Of a stretch of DNA of 64,000 bases, positions 10,372-19,429 are shown one piece after another (the first letter of the stretch is position 1; each line of letters starts with the position of its first letter). A program made the position numbers and the translations under genes. The notes beneath the pieces are model-generated. The model was not told the origin of the DNA. It did not search any database and saw only the letters and a list, made by a program, of their open reading frames with translations. Source of the stretch: Mesorhizobium sp. RMAD-H1 (GTDB lineage Bacteria; Pseudomonadota; Alphaproteobacteria; Rhizobiales; Rhizobiaceae); the NCBI RefSeq assembly GCF_014191375.1, contig NZ_JACHWN010000001.1:1111331-1175330 (forward strand). The letters run 5' to 3'.

Positions 10372-11178
10372 ATGAGCGACATACCTTTTGCGGTCACGAC
10401 ACCGATCCGCGTTGCCAGGGTGGGCTTGAAGGCCCGGGACGCGGAAGGGCTAGCAACCTATTATCAGGACGTCATCGGCCTGAAGGAGATGGCGCGCCGC
10501 GAAAATGCGATCGTGCTGGGCGCCGGTGACCGGGAACTCCTTGAGATCGAGCAGTCTTCCGCTGTCCGGCCTGACGATCCGCGCAGCGCCGGCCTTTACC
10601 ACACGGCCTTTCTCCTGCCCTCGCGAGGCGATCTGGCGCGCTGGTCGCGCCAGGCGATCGACCGGCATCTCCCGATCGCCGGTGCCTCGGACCATCTCGT
10701 CAGCGAGGCGATCTACCTGACCGACCCCGAAGGCAACGGCATCGAGATCTATGCCGACCGGCCGCATGAAAGCTGGCAGTGGAACGGCCCGAAGATCGCC
10801 ATGACGACCGAGCGGCTCGATGTCGCCGGTCTTCTGAGCGAGCTCGAGGGCTCGAAGCGGACATGGGACGGCGCACCGGAGAACACCGTCATCGGCCATG
10901 TGCACCTGCGTGTCGGAAACGCTGCCGAGGCTGAAAGCTGGTGGCATGGCGCGGTCGGCTTCGACACGGTGCAGACCTATGGCGACAGGGCGGTGTTTCT
11001 TTCATCCGGCGGCTATCATCACCACATCGCCGCCAATTCCTGGCAGAGCCCCTGCGCCGGCAAGCGCGAGAGGGACCGCGCGGGCCTGGCGTGGGTGGAG
11101 CTTGAGGATACGCGCGGCGGGAAATCGAAATCCCTTGAGGATCCGTGGGGAACCGTTATCAGAACGGTCGCGGCCTGA
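10372..11178 (+). CDS. VOC superfamily dioxygenase-like protein (CatE type)
   Basis: The 268-aa protein has two tandem vicinal-oxygen-chelate domains (residues ~10-130 and ~165-262). Metal-ligand candidates of the second domain are H in GHVHLRVGN, H in GYHHHIAAN and E in LEDPWG. This arrangement is that of the extradiol catechol 2,3-dioxygenase CatE and its relatives. Start ATG 10372 has GGAGA seven bases upstream; longer frames lack a ribosome site. The last 20 bases overlap the end of the convergent EamA gene. The substrate is unknown and no aromatic degradation operon is nearby. Confidence 0.87.
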   Translation: MSDIPFAVTTPIRVARVGLKARDAEGLATYYQDVIGLKEMARRENAIVLGAGDRELLEIEQSSAVRPDDPRSAGLYHTAFLLPSRGDLARWSRQAIDRHLPIAGASDHLVSEAIYLTDPEGNGIEIYADRPHESWQWNGPKIAMTTERLDVAGLLSELEGSKRTWDGAPENTVIGHVHLRVGNAAEAESWWHGAVGFDTVQTYGDRAVFLSSGGYHHHIAANSWQSPCAGKRERDRAGLAWVELEDTRGGKSKSLEDPWGTVIRTVAA

Positions 11179-12037
11179 GCCGGCCAATCCTCGGCCCGAA
11201 TATGTTGATCATCAGGCCGAAGAAGATCAGCAACGAGCCAAGCGCTGCCTGAGCATCAAGGCGTTCGCCAAAGGCGACCGCTGATGATCCCATGCCGAAG
11301 ACCGGGATCAGAAGCGCGAACGGCGTGACAACGGCCGCCGGATGCTTGCGCAGCAGGAACACCCAGGCGGTGAAGGCGAACACGGTTGTCGGCCAGGCGA
11401 GAAAGGCGATCGAGCCAAAACCGACGAGCGAGGGCATATGCGGCGGCAGGCCGAACGTCGTGCCTTCGAAGACCACCGACAGGACGAACAACGGCACGGG
11501 TGCGACGAGCGACGACCAGAGCACGAAGGGCAGGATTTTCTGGGGCTTGGCCGCCTTGGCGATGACATTGGCAATTCCCCACGCGGCTGCCGAGACGAGC
11601 ACGAGGAGGAAAGGCATGAGCGGTGCGCCTTCGGCCCGCGACCAGCCGATAAGGCCGATGCCGGCGAGCGCAACTGCGGCGCCGGCAATCTGCGCCGGGC
11701 CCGGCCGTTCGCCGAAGAGGACTGCCGAAATGAGAATGGTGAAGAACACCTGCATCTGCACGACGATGGAGGCGAGTCCCGCCGGCATGCCGAGGGAGAT
11801 CGCCATGAACAGGAGCCCGAACATCACTACGCCCTGCATCATGCCATAGGCGATCAGCCAGCGCGCGCCCACATCCGACCGCCCGACGAAGAAGACAAGC
11901 GGCACGGCGGCAAAGAAGAAGCGATAGCCGGTCAGAAGCAGCGGCGGTATCTCGCCGACGCCCGCCTTGATGGCAACGAAGGCCAAGCCATAGGCGGCCG
12001 CGACGAGGATCGCCAGCAGGACATGCTTCAACGGCAT
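11159..12037 (-). CDS. EamA/DMT family transporter
   Basis: This is a 292-aa inner membrane protein of the drug/metabolite transporter superfamily. Ten hydrophobic helices and two EamA repeats (residues ~5-135 and ~148-280) are visible, with internal signatures PPLLLTGYRFFFAAVPL and PFVLWSSLVAPVPLF. Members export amino acids or other metabolites, and this one resembles O-acetylserine/cysteine exporter types (YdeD), though that is inference. It lies 16 bp downstream of purB's stop on the same strand's far side, i.e. upstream of nothing else, and its 3' end overlaps the VOC gene by 20 bp in convergent orientation. Confidence 0.88.
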   Translation of the reverse strand: MPLKHVLLAILVAAAYGLAFVAIKAGVGEIPPLLLTGYRFFFAAVPLVFFVGRSDVGARWLIAYGMMQGVVMFGLLFMAISLGMPAGLASIVVQMQVFFTILISAVLFGERPGPAQIAGAAVALAGIGLIGWSRAEGAPLMPFLLVLVSAAAWGIANVIAKAAKPQKILPFVLWSSLVAPVPLFVLSVVFEGTTFGLPPHMPSLVGFGSIAFLAWPTTVFAFTAWVFLLRKHPAAVVTPFALLIPVFGMGSSAVAFGERLDAQAALGSLLIFFGLMINIFGPRIGRLRPRPF

Positions 12038-12052
12038 CGGGTAAGCGTCCGC

Positions 12053-13354
12053 TCAGCCGAACACCCTTCGGAAGATCGTATCGACATGCTTGGTGTGGTA
12101 GCCGAGATCGAACTTCTCGCGGATCTGTTCTTCCGAGAGCGCGGCGCGTACGTCCTGGTCGGCGAGCAGCTCCTCCTGGAAATCCTTGCCCTGTTCCCAC
12201 ACCTTCATCGCATTGCGCTGGACGAGGCGATAGGCGTCCTCGCGGCTGACACCGGCCTGCGTCAAGGCCAGAAGCACGCGCTGCGAGTGGATCAGGCCCC
12301 GGAACTTGTTCATGTTGGCGAGCATGTTGTCGGGATAGATCACCAGATTCTCGATCACTCCGGCGAGGCGGTTGAGCGCGAAATCGAGCGTAACGGTCGT
12401 GTCCGGCCCGATGGCGCGCTCGACGCTGGAGTGGGAGATGTCGCGCTCGTGCCAGAGCGCCACGTTCTCCATCGCCGGGATCACCGACATGCGCACCAGC
12501 CGGGCGAGGCCGGTCAGGTTCTCGGTCAGAACCGGGTTGCGCTTGTGCGGCATGGCCGACGAGCCTTTCTGGCCCGGCGAGAAGAATTCTTCCGCCTCGA
12601 GCACCTCGGTGCGCTGCATATGGCGGATTTCGATGGCGATGTTCTCCATCGACGAGGCGATGACGCCCAGCGTGGCGAAGAACATGGCGTGGCGGTCGCG
12701 CGGGATCACCTGCGTCGAGACCGGCTCGGGCGTCAGGCCCAGCTTGGCGCAGACATGCTCTTCCACGCGCGGGTCGATATTGGCGAAGGTGCCGACCGCG
12801 CCTGATATGGCCCCGGTGGCGATTTCGGCGCGCGCGGCGACGAGACGGGCGCGGTTGCGATCCATTTCCGCATAGAAGCGCGCGAAGGTGAGGCCCATCG
12901 TCGTCGGCTCGGCATGGATGCCGTGGCTGCGGCCGATGCGCACTGTGTCCTTGTGCTCGAAGGCACGCTTCTTCAGCGCCGTCAGCACGCGGTCCATATC
13001 CGCGGTGAGGATATCGGCGGCGCGGACGAGCTGGATGTTGAAGGTCGTATCCAGCACGTCAGACGAGGTCATGCCCTGGTGGATGAAACGCGAATCCGGG
13101 CCGACGAATTCGGCCAGATGCGTCAGGAAGGCGATGACGTCATGCTTGGTCTCGCGTTCGATCTCGTCGATGCGGGCGATGTTGAACTCAGCCGCGCCGC
13201 CCTTTTCCCAGATCGTCTTCGCCGCCTGCCTCGGGATGACGCCCAGTTCGGCCAGCGCGTCGCAGGCATGGGCCTCGATCTCGAACCAGATGCGGAATTT
13301 CGTTTCGGGGGACCAGATGGCGACCATTTCCGGCCGCGAATAGCGCGGGATCAT
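12053..13354 (-). CDS. purB: Adenylosuccinate lyase PurB
   Basis: PurB cleaves SAICAR to AICAR and adenylosuccinate to AMP, releasing fumarate. The 433-aa product starts MIPRYSRPEM at ATG 13354 with AGGAAG seven bases upstream. Family signatures include GMTSSDVLDT, GRSHGIHAEPTTMG with the catalytic His, and the flexible loop GQKGSSAMPHKRNPV (signature of the fumarase/aspartase superfamily) near residue 260. DUF2259 and rpe lie directly upstream on the same strand, an order seen in other Rhizobiales. The EamA gene begins 15 bp downstream and might be co-transcribed. Confidence 0.98.
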   Translation of the reverse strand: MIPRYSRPEMVAIWSPETKFRIWFEIEAHACDALAELGVIPRQAAKTIWEKGGAAEFNIARIDEIERETKHDVIAFLTHLAEFVGPDSRFIHQGMTSSDVLDTTFNIQLVRAADILTADMDRVLTALKKRAFEHKDTVRIGRSHGIHAEPTTMGLTFARFYAEMDRNRARLVAARAEIATGAISGAVGTFANIDPRVEEHVCAKLGLTPEPVSTQVIPRDRHAMFFATLGVIASSMENIAIEIRHMQRTEVLEAEEFFSPGQKGSSAMPHKRNPVLTENLTGLARLVRMSVIPAMENVALWHERDISHSSVERAIGPDTTVTLDFALNRLAGVIENLVIYPDNMLANMNKFRGLIHSQRVLLALTQAGVSREDAYRLVQRNAMKVWEQGKDFQEELLADQDVRAALSEEQIREKFDLGYHTKHVDTIFRRVFG

Positions 13355-13450
13355 GTTTTCTTCCTGTAAAGGGAGCCTGTCTGCCGTGGGCAATAACAGA
13401 CGAGCGCCCATCACTCAACGTAAGTTTTGGGCATGGCTTCAGGCTGGCAC

Positions 13451-14173
13451 CTATCGTTTCGTGACGGCGAGCCAGCGATGGTTGGGGCCTTCGAAGCCGA
13501 CGCTGCGCACGGCAATAAGGACCGCGCCGGCAGGGCGTCCCTCGACATCGTGGGAGATCTGCACGGCGCCAATGCGATAGCCGAGCGGGCAGGCGCGGCT
13601 GGCCGGAATGTTCTTGTCCTCATGCAGCAGCCGGGTGGTCCCGTTCGGCGCGGGATCGATCTCCACGAGGCGGAAGCCCTTCATTTCGCCCAGATCCTTG
13701 CAGGATGCCGGCGGCGCCAGCGGAATTTCGCTCAGGCGGAATTCGGCCGGCGCGTCGATGGCCGGAAAGACAGGACGGGGATTGACGACGATGCGGAACG
13801 GATCGGCCGAAAGCTCGGTCACCGGATTGAAGGCGACGGTCTCACCGGCATGGGCGCGAAGCTCGTCATCCGTGACATGCGCCGCGGCCTCGCCCTTCAA
13901 GCGGGCTTCCTTGCGCGCCTCGTCAACCGTGGCTCCGTCGCGGTCGAGCAGGATCCGGACCGGGGTTCCCGGCAGAAAGCTGTCGTCCTGCGTCGAGATA
14001 TAGAAGCGGTTGGCATAGGGAAAGCCGGAGCCGTCCTGAATGCCGTATTCCTCGAAGGCGAAGATCCCGCCATCCCTGGAAAAGCCGATGATGTCGAGGC
14101 GCGCCGCATCTCCGGCATGGGCGGCAACGACCGCTGAAACGAGAAGGGCTATCGCCGCGAGAACCGCCCTCAT
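13451..14173 (-). CDS. DUF2259 predicted secreted protein
   Basis: This is a 240-aa protein with a signal peptide ending AHAGDA (first ~22 residues). It matches the DUF2259 family (predicted secreted proteins of alphaproteobacteria) through DIIGFSRDGGIFAFEEYGIQDGSG (named in part) and the C-terminal region ending RSVGFEGPNHRWLAV. ATG 14173 is used; a TTG at 14182 that overlaps the rpe stop would add three residues. Two cysteines (in ASCKDLG and RACPLG) may form a disulfide. It sits between rpe and purB and is almost certainly in one operon with rpe. Function is unknown. Confidence 0.87.
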   Translation of the reverse strand: MRAVLAAIALLVSAVVAAHAGDAARLDIIGFSRDGGIFAFEEYGIQDGSGFPYANRFYISTQDDSFLPGTPVRILLDRDGATVDEARKEARLKGEAAAHVTDDELRAHAGETVAFNPVTELSADPFRIVVNPRPVFPAIDAPAEFRLSEIPLAPPASCKDLGEMKGFRLVEIDPAPNGTTRLLHEDKNIPASRACPLGYRIGAVQISHDVEGRPAGAVLIAVRSVGFEGPNHRWLAVTKR

Positions 14174-14178
14174 CGCCG

Positions 14179-14859
14179 TCAATTCCCGCCCTTGTTCGAG
14201 GCTGCCGCGCGGATGGTGTCGATATTCGTGCGATAGGCGTCCACCGACCCGCCCTTGAAGATGGCCGAGCCCGCGACGAGGGCGTTGGCCCCTGCCTTGG
14301 CCGCTTCTCCCGCCGTTTCCGCCATGATCCCGCCGTCCACCTCGATATCGATCGGACGGTCGCCCACCATCGCCTTGACGCGGCTGATTTTTTCGAGCGT
14401 GGCGGGGATGAATTTCTGGCCGCCGAAGCCGGGATTGACGGTCATGACCAGGATCAGGTCGATATCGTCGAGCACATATTCGATCGCGCTTTCGGGGGTG
14501 GCCGGGTTCAGGGCCACGCCGGCCTTCTTGCCGAGCGTGCGGATCGTCTGCAGCGAGCGGTGGAGATGCGGGCCCGCCTCGGCATGGACGGTGATGATGT
14601 CGGAGCCTGCCTTGGCGAACGCCTCGAGATAGGGATCGCAGGGTGCGATCATGAGATGGGTGTCGAACACCGCCTTGGTCAACGGCCGGATCGCCTTCAC
14701 CACCTCCGGGCCGAAGGTGATATTGGGCACGAAATGCCCGTCCATGACGTCGATATGGATCCAGTCGGCGCCGGCTTCGAGGACATCGGTGACTTCCCGG
14801 CCGAGCTTCGCGAAATCGGAAGCGAGGATCGAGGGCGAAATGATGAGCGGACGGGGCAT
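14179..14859 (-). CDS. rpe: Ribulose-phosphate 3-epimerase
   Basis: This enzyme interconverts ribulose 5-phosphate and xylulose 5-phosphate in the pentose phosphate pathway or Calvin cycle. The 226-aa TIM-barrel protein shows [14 protein letters not shown], the metal-binding [34 protein letters not shown] and IEVDGGI, all diagnostic. The start is ATG 14859. It is followed within a few bases by the DUF2259 gene, so the two are likely co-transcribed with purB further along. The supply of ribose phosphates links it loosely to purine synthesis. Confidence 0.97.
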   Translation of the reverse strand: MPRPLIISPSILASDFAKLGREVTDVLEAGADWIHIDVMDGHFVPNITFGPEVVKAIRPLTKAVFDTHLMIAPCDPYLEAFAKAGSDIITVHAEAGPHLHRSLQTIRTLGKKAGVALNPATPESAIEYVLDDIDLILVMTVNPGFGGQKFIPATLEKISRVKAMVGDRPIDIEVDGGIMAETAGEAAKAGANALVAGSAIFKGGSVDAYRTNIDTIRAAASNKGGN

Positions 14860-14918
14860 GGCGGTCTCCCTGGAAAATCTAGAGCGCGGTTAGCACGGGG
14901 AGAACATGCGGAAAAGCC

Positions 14919-15929
14919 TCATCGCCGGCTTTTCCAGACCGGAAAGCGATCATTCTCCGCAGGTTCCGCCGCATGGACGCCGCGCGCGATCGCCCGGGCC
15001 ATGGTCGAGGCGGCCGCCGCGCAGAGATCGATGAAATCATCGCCTCGCGGCGCGGTGCCGCTTCTTCCCGTTGCGAGCGCGAAGACCAGATCGCCGTCGA
15101 GAGGCGTGTGCGCAGGCCAGATGGCGCGGGCAAAGCCGTCATGGGCCGATGTGGCGAGGCGCTTGGCCTGCGCCTTGGTCAGCACGGCATCGGTGGCGAT
15201 GACGGCGATGGTGGTGTTTGCAAGTGAGGTGGCGTCGCGGAATTTGAGCGCGACCTTGGCCGCATCCGCGGGCAGGGGATGCGGCAGGCCCAAACCGCCG
15301 AATTCTGCGCCGATCTCGAAGGGAGCGGCCCAGAAATGGCGGCTTCTGCCCAGGGTGACCGAGCCGATCGCGTTGACGGCGGCAAGCGCGCCCATGGTGA
15401 TGCCGTTTTCCAGAATGGCCGACGCGGAGCCGAGCCCGCCCTTCAGGCCGCTGACGAGCGCACCGGTGCCGGCGCCCGCCGTACCGATGGCGAAATCCCG
15501 CCCGGCGTTCTGCGCCGCCTCATAGCCGAGCTCGCGATAGGGCGGATAGCGCCCCCAATCCTTGTCGCCGCCATTCTTGAGATCGAAGAGGATGGCGGCG
15601 GGGACAACGGGAACGCGATATCCGCCGACCTCGAAGCCGATGCCGCGCTCGCGCAGCGCCGCCTGCACGCCGGACGCGGCATCGAGGCCGAAGGCAGAGC
15701 CGCCGGAAAGCACCAGCGCGTTGACCGTCTCGACCGTGTTGTGCGGCTCCAGCAGGTCCGTCTCGCGGGTGCCGGGGGCGCCGCCCAGGACCTGGACCGC
15801 TGCGATGGCCGGTTCGTCGCAGAGGATGACGGTGACGCCGCTCTTGATGCGGTCATCGCCGGCATTGCCGACCCGCAGGCCATCGACATCGGTCAGGAGG
15901 TTGCGGGGGCCATGCTTCAATGCCGTCAC
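14919..15929 (-). CDS. P1 family (DmpA-type) N-terminal nucleophile peptidase
   Basis: The 336-aa product belongs to MEROPS family P1 (formerly S58), whose members (DmpA aminopeptidase, beta-aminopeptidases, NylC-like hydrolases) self-cleave to expose a nucleophile. The predicted cleavage site lies in SLANTTIAVIATD, giving T239 as the new N-terminal nucleophile of the beta chain. The alpha chain has ITDVDGLRVGN-type and LSGGSAFGLDAASGV signatures. There is no signal peptide. The start overlaps the stop of the binding-protein gene by four bases, so both are made together. D-amino acid or beta-peptide substrates are possible but unproven. Confidence 0.9.
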   Translation of the reverse strand: MTALKHGPRNLLTDVDGLRVGNAGDDRIKSGVTVILCDEPAIAAVQVLGGAPGTRETDLLEPHNTVETVNALVLSGGSAFGLDAASGVQAALRERGIGFEVGGYRVPVVPAAILFDLKNGGDKDWGRYPPYRELGYEAAQNAGRDFAIGTAGAGTGALVSGLKGGLGSASAILENGITMGALAAVNAIGSVTLGRSRHFWAAPFEIGAEFGGLGLPHPLPADAAKVALKFRDATSLANTTIAVIATDAVLTKAQAKRLATSAHDGFARAIWPAHTPLDGDLVFALATGRSGTAPRGDDFIDLCAAAASTMARAIARGVHAAEPAENDRFPVWKSRR

Positions 15930-17020
15930 TCCGCCATGGGCACAAAACGGCTGCCGTCATAGCGGAACAGCCGGTATGGATTGCCGTTCCGGTAGCCGCT
16001 TTCATCGAAACGGACAGCGCCGAGCACCGTGTCGAATGTCCTGGTGCGCAGCATGGCGAAAACCGGCTGTTTCTCGGTTTCCGCCGCCGTCACGGCCTGC
16101 ATGGCGATCTGCAGCATCGCATAGCCCGGCACTGCATAGCCCTCGGCAGGTCTTTCGGCGGAGCGCAAGGCGGCCACGGCAGGCGCGGCGGCCGGGAGGG
16201 TTTCGGCCTCCGGCGGGGCGATCATCAGCGTGCCGGGCGCCAGCGTCAGGGCGCCGGGGGCGGCCCGCAACGCTTCGTCGCCGACAATCGTCAGGGGGTA
16301 ATCGAGCTTCGTTGCGGCGGCAGCGATTGCCGTGGCATCGTCGCGCTCGCCGCCGATGAAGACCTGGCTTGCGCCGGCGCGGCGCAGCAGCGCGACCAGC
16401 GCACCCTGATTGTCGAGGCCGGGACGATAGGTTTCGGTCAGAACCGGCTTCAATCCCTTCTCTTCGAGCCGGACGCGCACCGCATGTGCCATCTCGCGGC
16501 CGCGGATCGTGCCGTCGTCGACGATGGCGAAGGGCTGGTCGCGCCAGAGATCTGCGAGGATATCGCCCACCGCTGCGGCCTCCCTGTCCTGCGAAAGCCC
16601 AAGCCGGAAGACGGGAAGAGGCTCCCTTGCCCGCCTCTCGATGAGGCCGGCTTCGCGGATGGCCGGCGTGACGACCGGGATGTTCTTCTCCGCGAGGAGC
16701 GGCAGGGCCGCTTCCAGCGCCTCGGTACAGAGAAAGCCGGTGACGATGCGAACGCCGGCCTTGATGAAGGTCGCCGCCGCCTCGGCTCCGCCTTCCGCCG
16801 AGCATTTGTCGTCAACGATGATGGGCGTGGCCGCTTCTCCGGCTGATGCCGTTGTCGTCGCGATATGCGCGCCGTCGGTCAGTTGCTGCCCCAGAAGCGC
16901 GAAAGGACCCGACAGGGGAGCCGCGACGCCGATGCGCATCTCGCCTCGGGCGGCTGCCGTCGCTGCAAACGACAGGGCAAGGCCCAAAAATGCGGTTCGG
17001 AGAAGCGATAAATGCCTCAT
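15926..17020 (-). CDS. Periplasmic binding protein, branched-chain amino acid type, no cognate permease nearby
   Basis: This is a ~364-aa LivJ/type I periplasmic binding protein. ATG 17020 gives MRHLSLLRTAFLGLALSF with a signal peptide ending AARGE. The N-lobe shows MRIGVAAPLSGPFALLGQQL, the usual start of Leu/Ile/Val-binding domains. Two cysteines (DDKCSAE, GFLCTE) probably form the N-lobe disulfide. No ABC permease or ATPase genes follow; instead the P1 peptidase gene overlaps by four bases. That pairing suggests it senses or collects a peptide or amide that the peptidase handles, but this is inference. It is divergent from the flavin reductase gene. Confidence 0.85.
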   Translation of the reverse strand: MRHLSLLRTAFLGLALSFAATAAARGEMRIGVAAPLSGPFALLGQQLTDGAHIATTTASAGEAATPIIVDDKCSAEGGAEAAATFIKAGVRIVTGFLCTEALEAALPLLAEKNIPVVTPAIREAGLIERRAREPLPVFRLGLSQDREAAAVGDILADLWRDQPFAIVDDGTIRGREMAHAVRVRLEEKGLKPVLTETYRPGLDNQGALVALLRRAGASQVFIGGERDDATAIAAAATKLDYPLTIVGDEALRAAPGALTLAPGTLMIAPPEAETLPAAAPAVAALRSAERPAEGYAVPGYAMLQIAMQAVTAAETEKQPVFAMLRTRTFDTVLGAVRFDESGYRNGNPYRLFRYDGSRFVPMAE

Positions 17021-17180
17021 TCGGCTTTGTTGGTCCCTGGAGATCACTATGTAAGCGGGTAGCGGTTTCCGTTCGACTGTGCAATGGCGCTTATCTATTC
17101 GATAAGCGGGCGCATGTACAAACGGTCATAAATCCTTATGTTCGGCAGGCACACGCCTTAGAGACTCTGAAAGTGAAAAC

Positions 17181-17702
17181 GTGCTTTACGTGAAAGACGA
17201 TACGCAGAAGACGCCCATCATCGATCCGCTTTCCTATCGCAATGCCATGAGCCATTTTGCCGGCGCGGTGCACGTGGCGACGACGGACGGGCCGGCCGGG
17301 CGGCGCGGCGTGACGATTTCCGCCACATGCTCGGTATCGGACGATCCGGCGACGGTGCTCATCTGCCTCCTGCGCGCGCATGAACAGAACATGCTGTTCA
17401 TCGAGAACGGCGTGTTTGCGATCAATACGCTGGCGGCGAAGCACCGGCCGCTTTCGGAAGCCTTTTCGGGACGGTTGGCGCTTTCGCAGGAGGAGCGTTT
17501 CGCGCTGGGCGAGTGGGAAACGCTTGAGACCGGCTCCCCGGTTCTGAAGGATGCGCTCGCCGTTTTCGACTGCCGCATCGTCAGCCAGCAGGACCATGCG
17601 ACGCATCATGTGCTGTTCGGCCAGGTCGTAGATCTCCGGATGGGAGAGCAGGATCAGGCTCTCGTCTATCTCAACCGCCGCTATCACGCGCTGGATCTGT
17701 GA
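17181..17702 (+). CDS. Flavin reductase family protein
   Basis: The 173-aa protein belongs to the FMN-binding split-barrel flavin reductase family (HpaC, RutF, NtaB-type), which passes reduced flavin to a partner monooxygenase. Key segments are SHFAGAVHVATTDG, the flavin-binding GVTISATCSVSDDPATVLICL (in part), and FAINTLA. Translation probably begins at GTG 17181; the in-frame GTG 17190 is an alternative. No monooxygenase gene is adjacent, so the partner is elsewhere. The gene is divergent from the binding-protein gene and is followed by a RIME element. Confidence 0.88.
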   Translation: MLYVKDDTQKTPIIDPLSYRNAMSHFAGAVHVATTDGPAGRRGVTISATCSVSDDPATVLICLLRAHEQNMLFIENGVFAINTLAAKHRPLSEAFSGRLALSQEERFALGEWETLETGSPVLKDALAVFDCRIVSQQDHATHHVLFGQVVDLRMGEQDQALVYLNRRYHALDL

Positions 17703-17710
17703 TCGCGAGG

Positions 17711-17829
17711 AATGCCCCTCATCCGCGCCTGCCGGCACCTTCTCCCCGCACACGGGGAGAAGGACGAGGCGGCAACGTTTATGTACCCCTCGCCCCCCGT
17801 GCGGGGAGAGGGTAAGGGTGAGGGGCAAT
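17711..17829. repeat. RIME1-like palindromic element, copy 1
   Basis: This ~118-bp element begins AATGCCCCTCATCC and ends GGTGAGGGGCAA. It contains two hairpins, CTTCTCCCCG...CGGGGAGAAG and CTCGCCCC...GGGGAGAG. The structure and ends match two other copies at 23023 and 32121. It resembles the Rhizobium-specific intergenic mosaic element RIME1 (two palindromes, ~110 bp). It fills the gap between the flavin reductase and hydrolase genes. Confidence 0.8.
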
Positions 17830-17847
17830 TTCAGGGCAGAGGATCAC

Positions 17848-18732
17848 ATGGGAATGAGTTTGAGACTATTTCTGGCGGCCTTTTGTCTCCTGATCCTGCC
17901 CGTCGCCGCCCAGGCACAACTCGCTCCCTACAAGGACGATTATTTCGCCTATCCCGGCATTCTGAAGGAAGCGGACAATGGCGATTATCTCGTCGTCGAC
18001 TATTCCGAGATGCGCGATATCAACGCGCGCGACGCGACCCCGGAGCGCCGCGTCAGGGACGCCTATGTCTCTCTGAAACCCCGGCGCGCGCAGAAGGACC
18101 TGACCGTCGCCACGCCGGCGGGACCCGTGAAGACGCTCGCCGTCGGCGCCATAGCCGGCGACGCCTCGGTCATCGTCATCTATCTGCACGGGCAGGGCGG
18201 CAACCGCCTGCAGGGGATGAACGACTATACGTTCGGCGGCAATTTCAACCGGCTGAAGAATTTGATGGCGCGCAATGGCGGGCTCTATCTCTCGCCCGAT
18301 TTCAGCGATTTCGAGGAGAAGGGCGAGGCGGAGATCGCCGGACTGATCGCCCAGGCGAAGGCCTCCTCGCCGCGCGCGCCGGTGATCGTCGCCTGCGGTT
18401 CGGCGGGCGGGATGCTGTGCTGGCGTCTCGCCAGCGACCCGCAGGCGGCGAGAATGCTTTCGGGCCTCGTTCTTCTCGGCTCGCTGTGGGACGAGGATTT
18501 CCTGTCCTCGCCGGCCTTCAAGGGCCAGGTGCCGGTGTTCTTCGGCCATGGCAGCCGCGACCCGGTCTTCGCGATAGAAAAGCAGGAGGCCTTCTACCGC
18601 GCCATCCGCAGGGCGGCTCCCGGCTATCCCGTCCGCTTCCACCGGTTCGAGACCGGAAATCACGGCACGCCGATCCGCATGACCGACTGGCGCGGGGCGC
18701 TGAACTGGATCCTCGCGGCCCAGCCGAAATAG
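17848..18732 (+). CDS. Exported alpha/beta hydrolase
   Basis: The protein has 294 aa from ATG 17848 (GAGGA ribosome site). A signal peptide with hydrophobic stretch LRLFLAAFCLLILPVA ends AQAQ. The catalytic serine is in ACGSAGGML; the acid is likely in HGSRDPVF and the His in GNHGTPI. An IVIYLHGQGGNRLQG oxyanion-hole segment precedes them. It is therefore a periplasmic serine hydrolase of the esterase/peptidase type. It begins 19 bp after the RIME element and is followed by a palindromic repeat. I know no specific substrate. Confidence 0.82.
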   Translation: MGMSLRLFLAAFCLLILPVAAQAQLAPYKDDYFAYPGILKEADNGDYLVVDYSEMRDINARDATPERRVRDAYVSLKPRRAQKDLTVATPAGPVKTLAVGAIAGDASVIVIYLHGQGGNRLQGMNDYTFGGNFNRLKNLMARNGGLYLSPDFSDFEEKGEAEIAGLIAQAKASSPRAPVIVACGSAGGMLCWRLASDPQAARMLSGLVLLGSLWDEDFLSSPAFKGQVPVFFGHGSRDPVFAIEKQEAFYRAIRRAAPGYPVRFHRFETGNHGTPIRMTDWRGALNWILAAQPK

Positions 18733-18733
18733 G

Positions 18734-18776
18734 GCATGATCCCGGAAAGTTGCAGACTCTCCGGATAAGATCATGC
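18734..18776. repeat. Dispersed palindromic repeat (GCATGATC...GATCATGC)
   Basis: A 43-bp inverted repeat starts GCATGATCCCGGAAAG and ends GATAAGATCATGC, with the central part also partly complementary. Similar sequences are scattered in rhizobial genomes, to my recollection. It lies two bases after the hydrolase stop and may serve as a terminator. Confidence 0.5.
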
Positions 18777-18899
18777 GGCTCAATAGATTGTGGAGCGATT
18801 CGAAATTCTCTTGCTGTGGCGTCCCTGCCACTCGACAATTGGTCAAAACCGAATAGTTTCCGGGCTATTCAACAGCCATCGCTCATGAGGTTTTAAGCC

Positions 18900-19352
18900 A
18901 TGCGTGCTTGCGTCCGGACCGGGACACGTATTCTCCTGCTAACAATGCTGGCGCCGCTGGCGGCCTGCGCGATCACTTCGGGGGAGCCGTCTTCCAGGCC
19001 GGCGGGCAATCCGTTGCCGCGCATCCTGCCGCAGCCATTGCGCGCCGATGTGGATCCGGCGCTTGCCCAGCCCTGCATCGCGGCGGCGGCGGACAAATAT
19101 TTCCTGCCCGAGCGCGTCATCTCCGCGGTCGATTCCCGTCCCGCCGGCGGCGGCAACACGGCGGTCGTGCTGAAGGTCGATCTGCGCGACGCGCTCTGCA
19201 CGGTCAGCTCCAGCGGCACGGTGCGCTCGGTCGTCGATACCTCGCCCAAGAGCGCCGACCAGATCGCGGCCGAGGAAGCCGCGCGCAAGCGCGATGCGGC
19301 CGAGGCCGCCAAGCCGGCTGCAAGAGCGCCGAAAAAGAAAAAGAGCAGCTGA
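18900..19352 (+). CDS. Small lipoprotein with basic tail, unknown function
   Basis: This is a 150-aa predicted lipoprotein. The signal peptide ends in lipobox APLAAC (C23 lipidated). The mature part (QPCIAAAADKYFLPE ... DALCTVSSSGTVRSV) resembles a small periplasmic domain with two cysteines. The C-terminal ~35 residues are Ala/Lys rich (EEAARKRDAAEAAKPAARAPKKKK) and basic, perhaps contacting the cell envelope. GAGG upstream of ATG 18900 supports the start. It is followed by a good terminator and stands alone. I do not recognise the family. Confidence 0.72.
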   Translation: MRACVRTGTRILLLTMLAPLAACAITSGEPSSRPAGNPLPRILPQPLRADVDPALAQPCIAAAADKYFLPERVISAVDSRPAGGGNTAVVLKVDLRDALCTVSSSGTVRSVVDTSPKSADQIAAEEAARKRDAAEAAKPAARAPKKKKSS

Positions 19353-19381
19353 AACGGATGGTTCTTTCGAGAAAAATTTGA

Positions 19382-19410
19382 AAAAGGCGGGAGAAAATCC
19401 CGCCTTTTTG
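19382..19410 (+). terminator. Hairpin terminator after the lipoprotein gene
   Basis: AAAGGCGGGA pairs with TCCCGCCTTT across GAAAA-type loop bases and is followed by TTTTG. It lies 30 bp after the stop and just before the convergent cobJ stop, and could work for both genes. Confidence 0.8.
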
Positions 19411-19429
19411 TCGTTTTGGGAGAGCGTTT

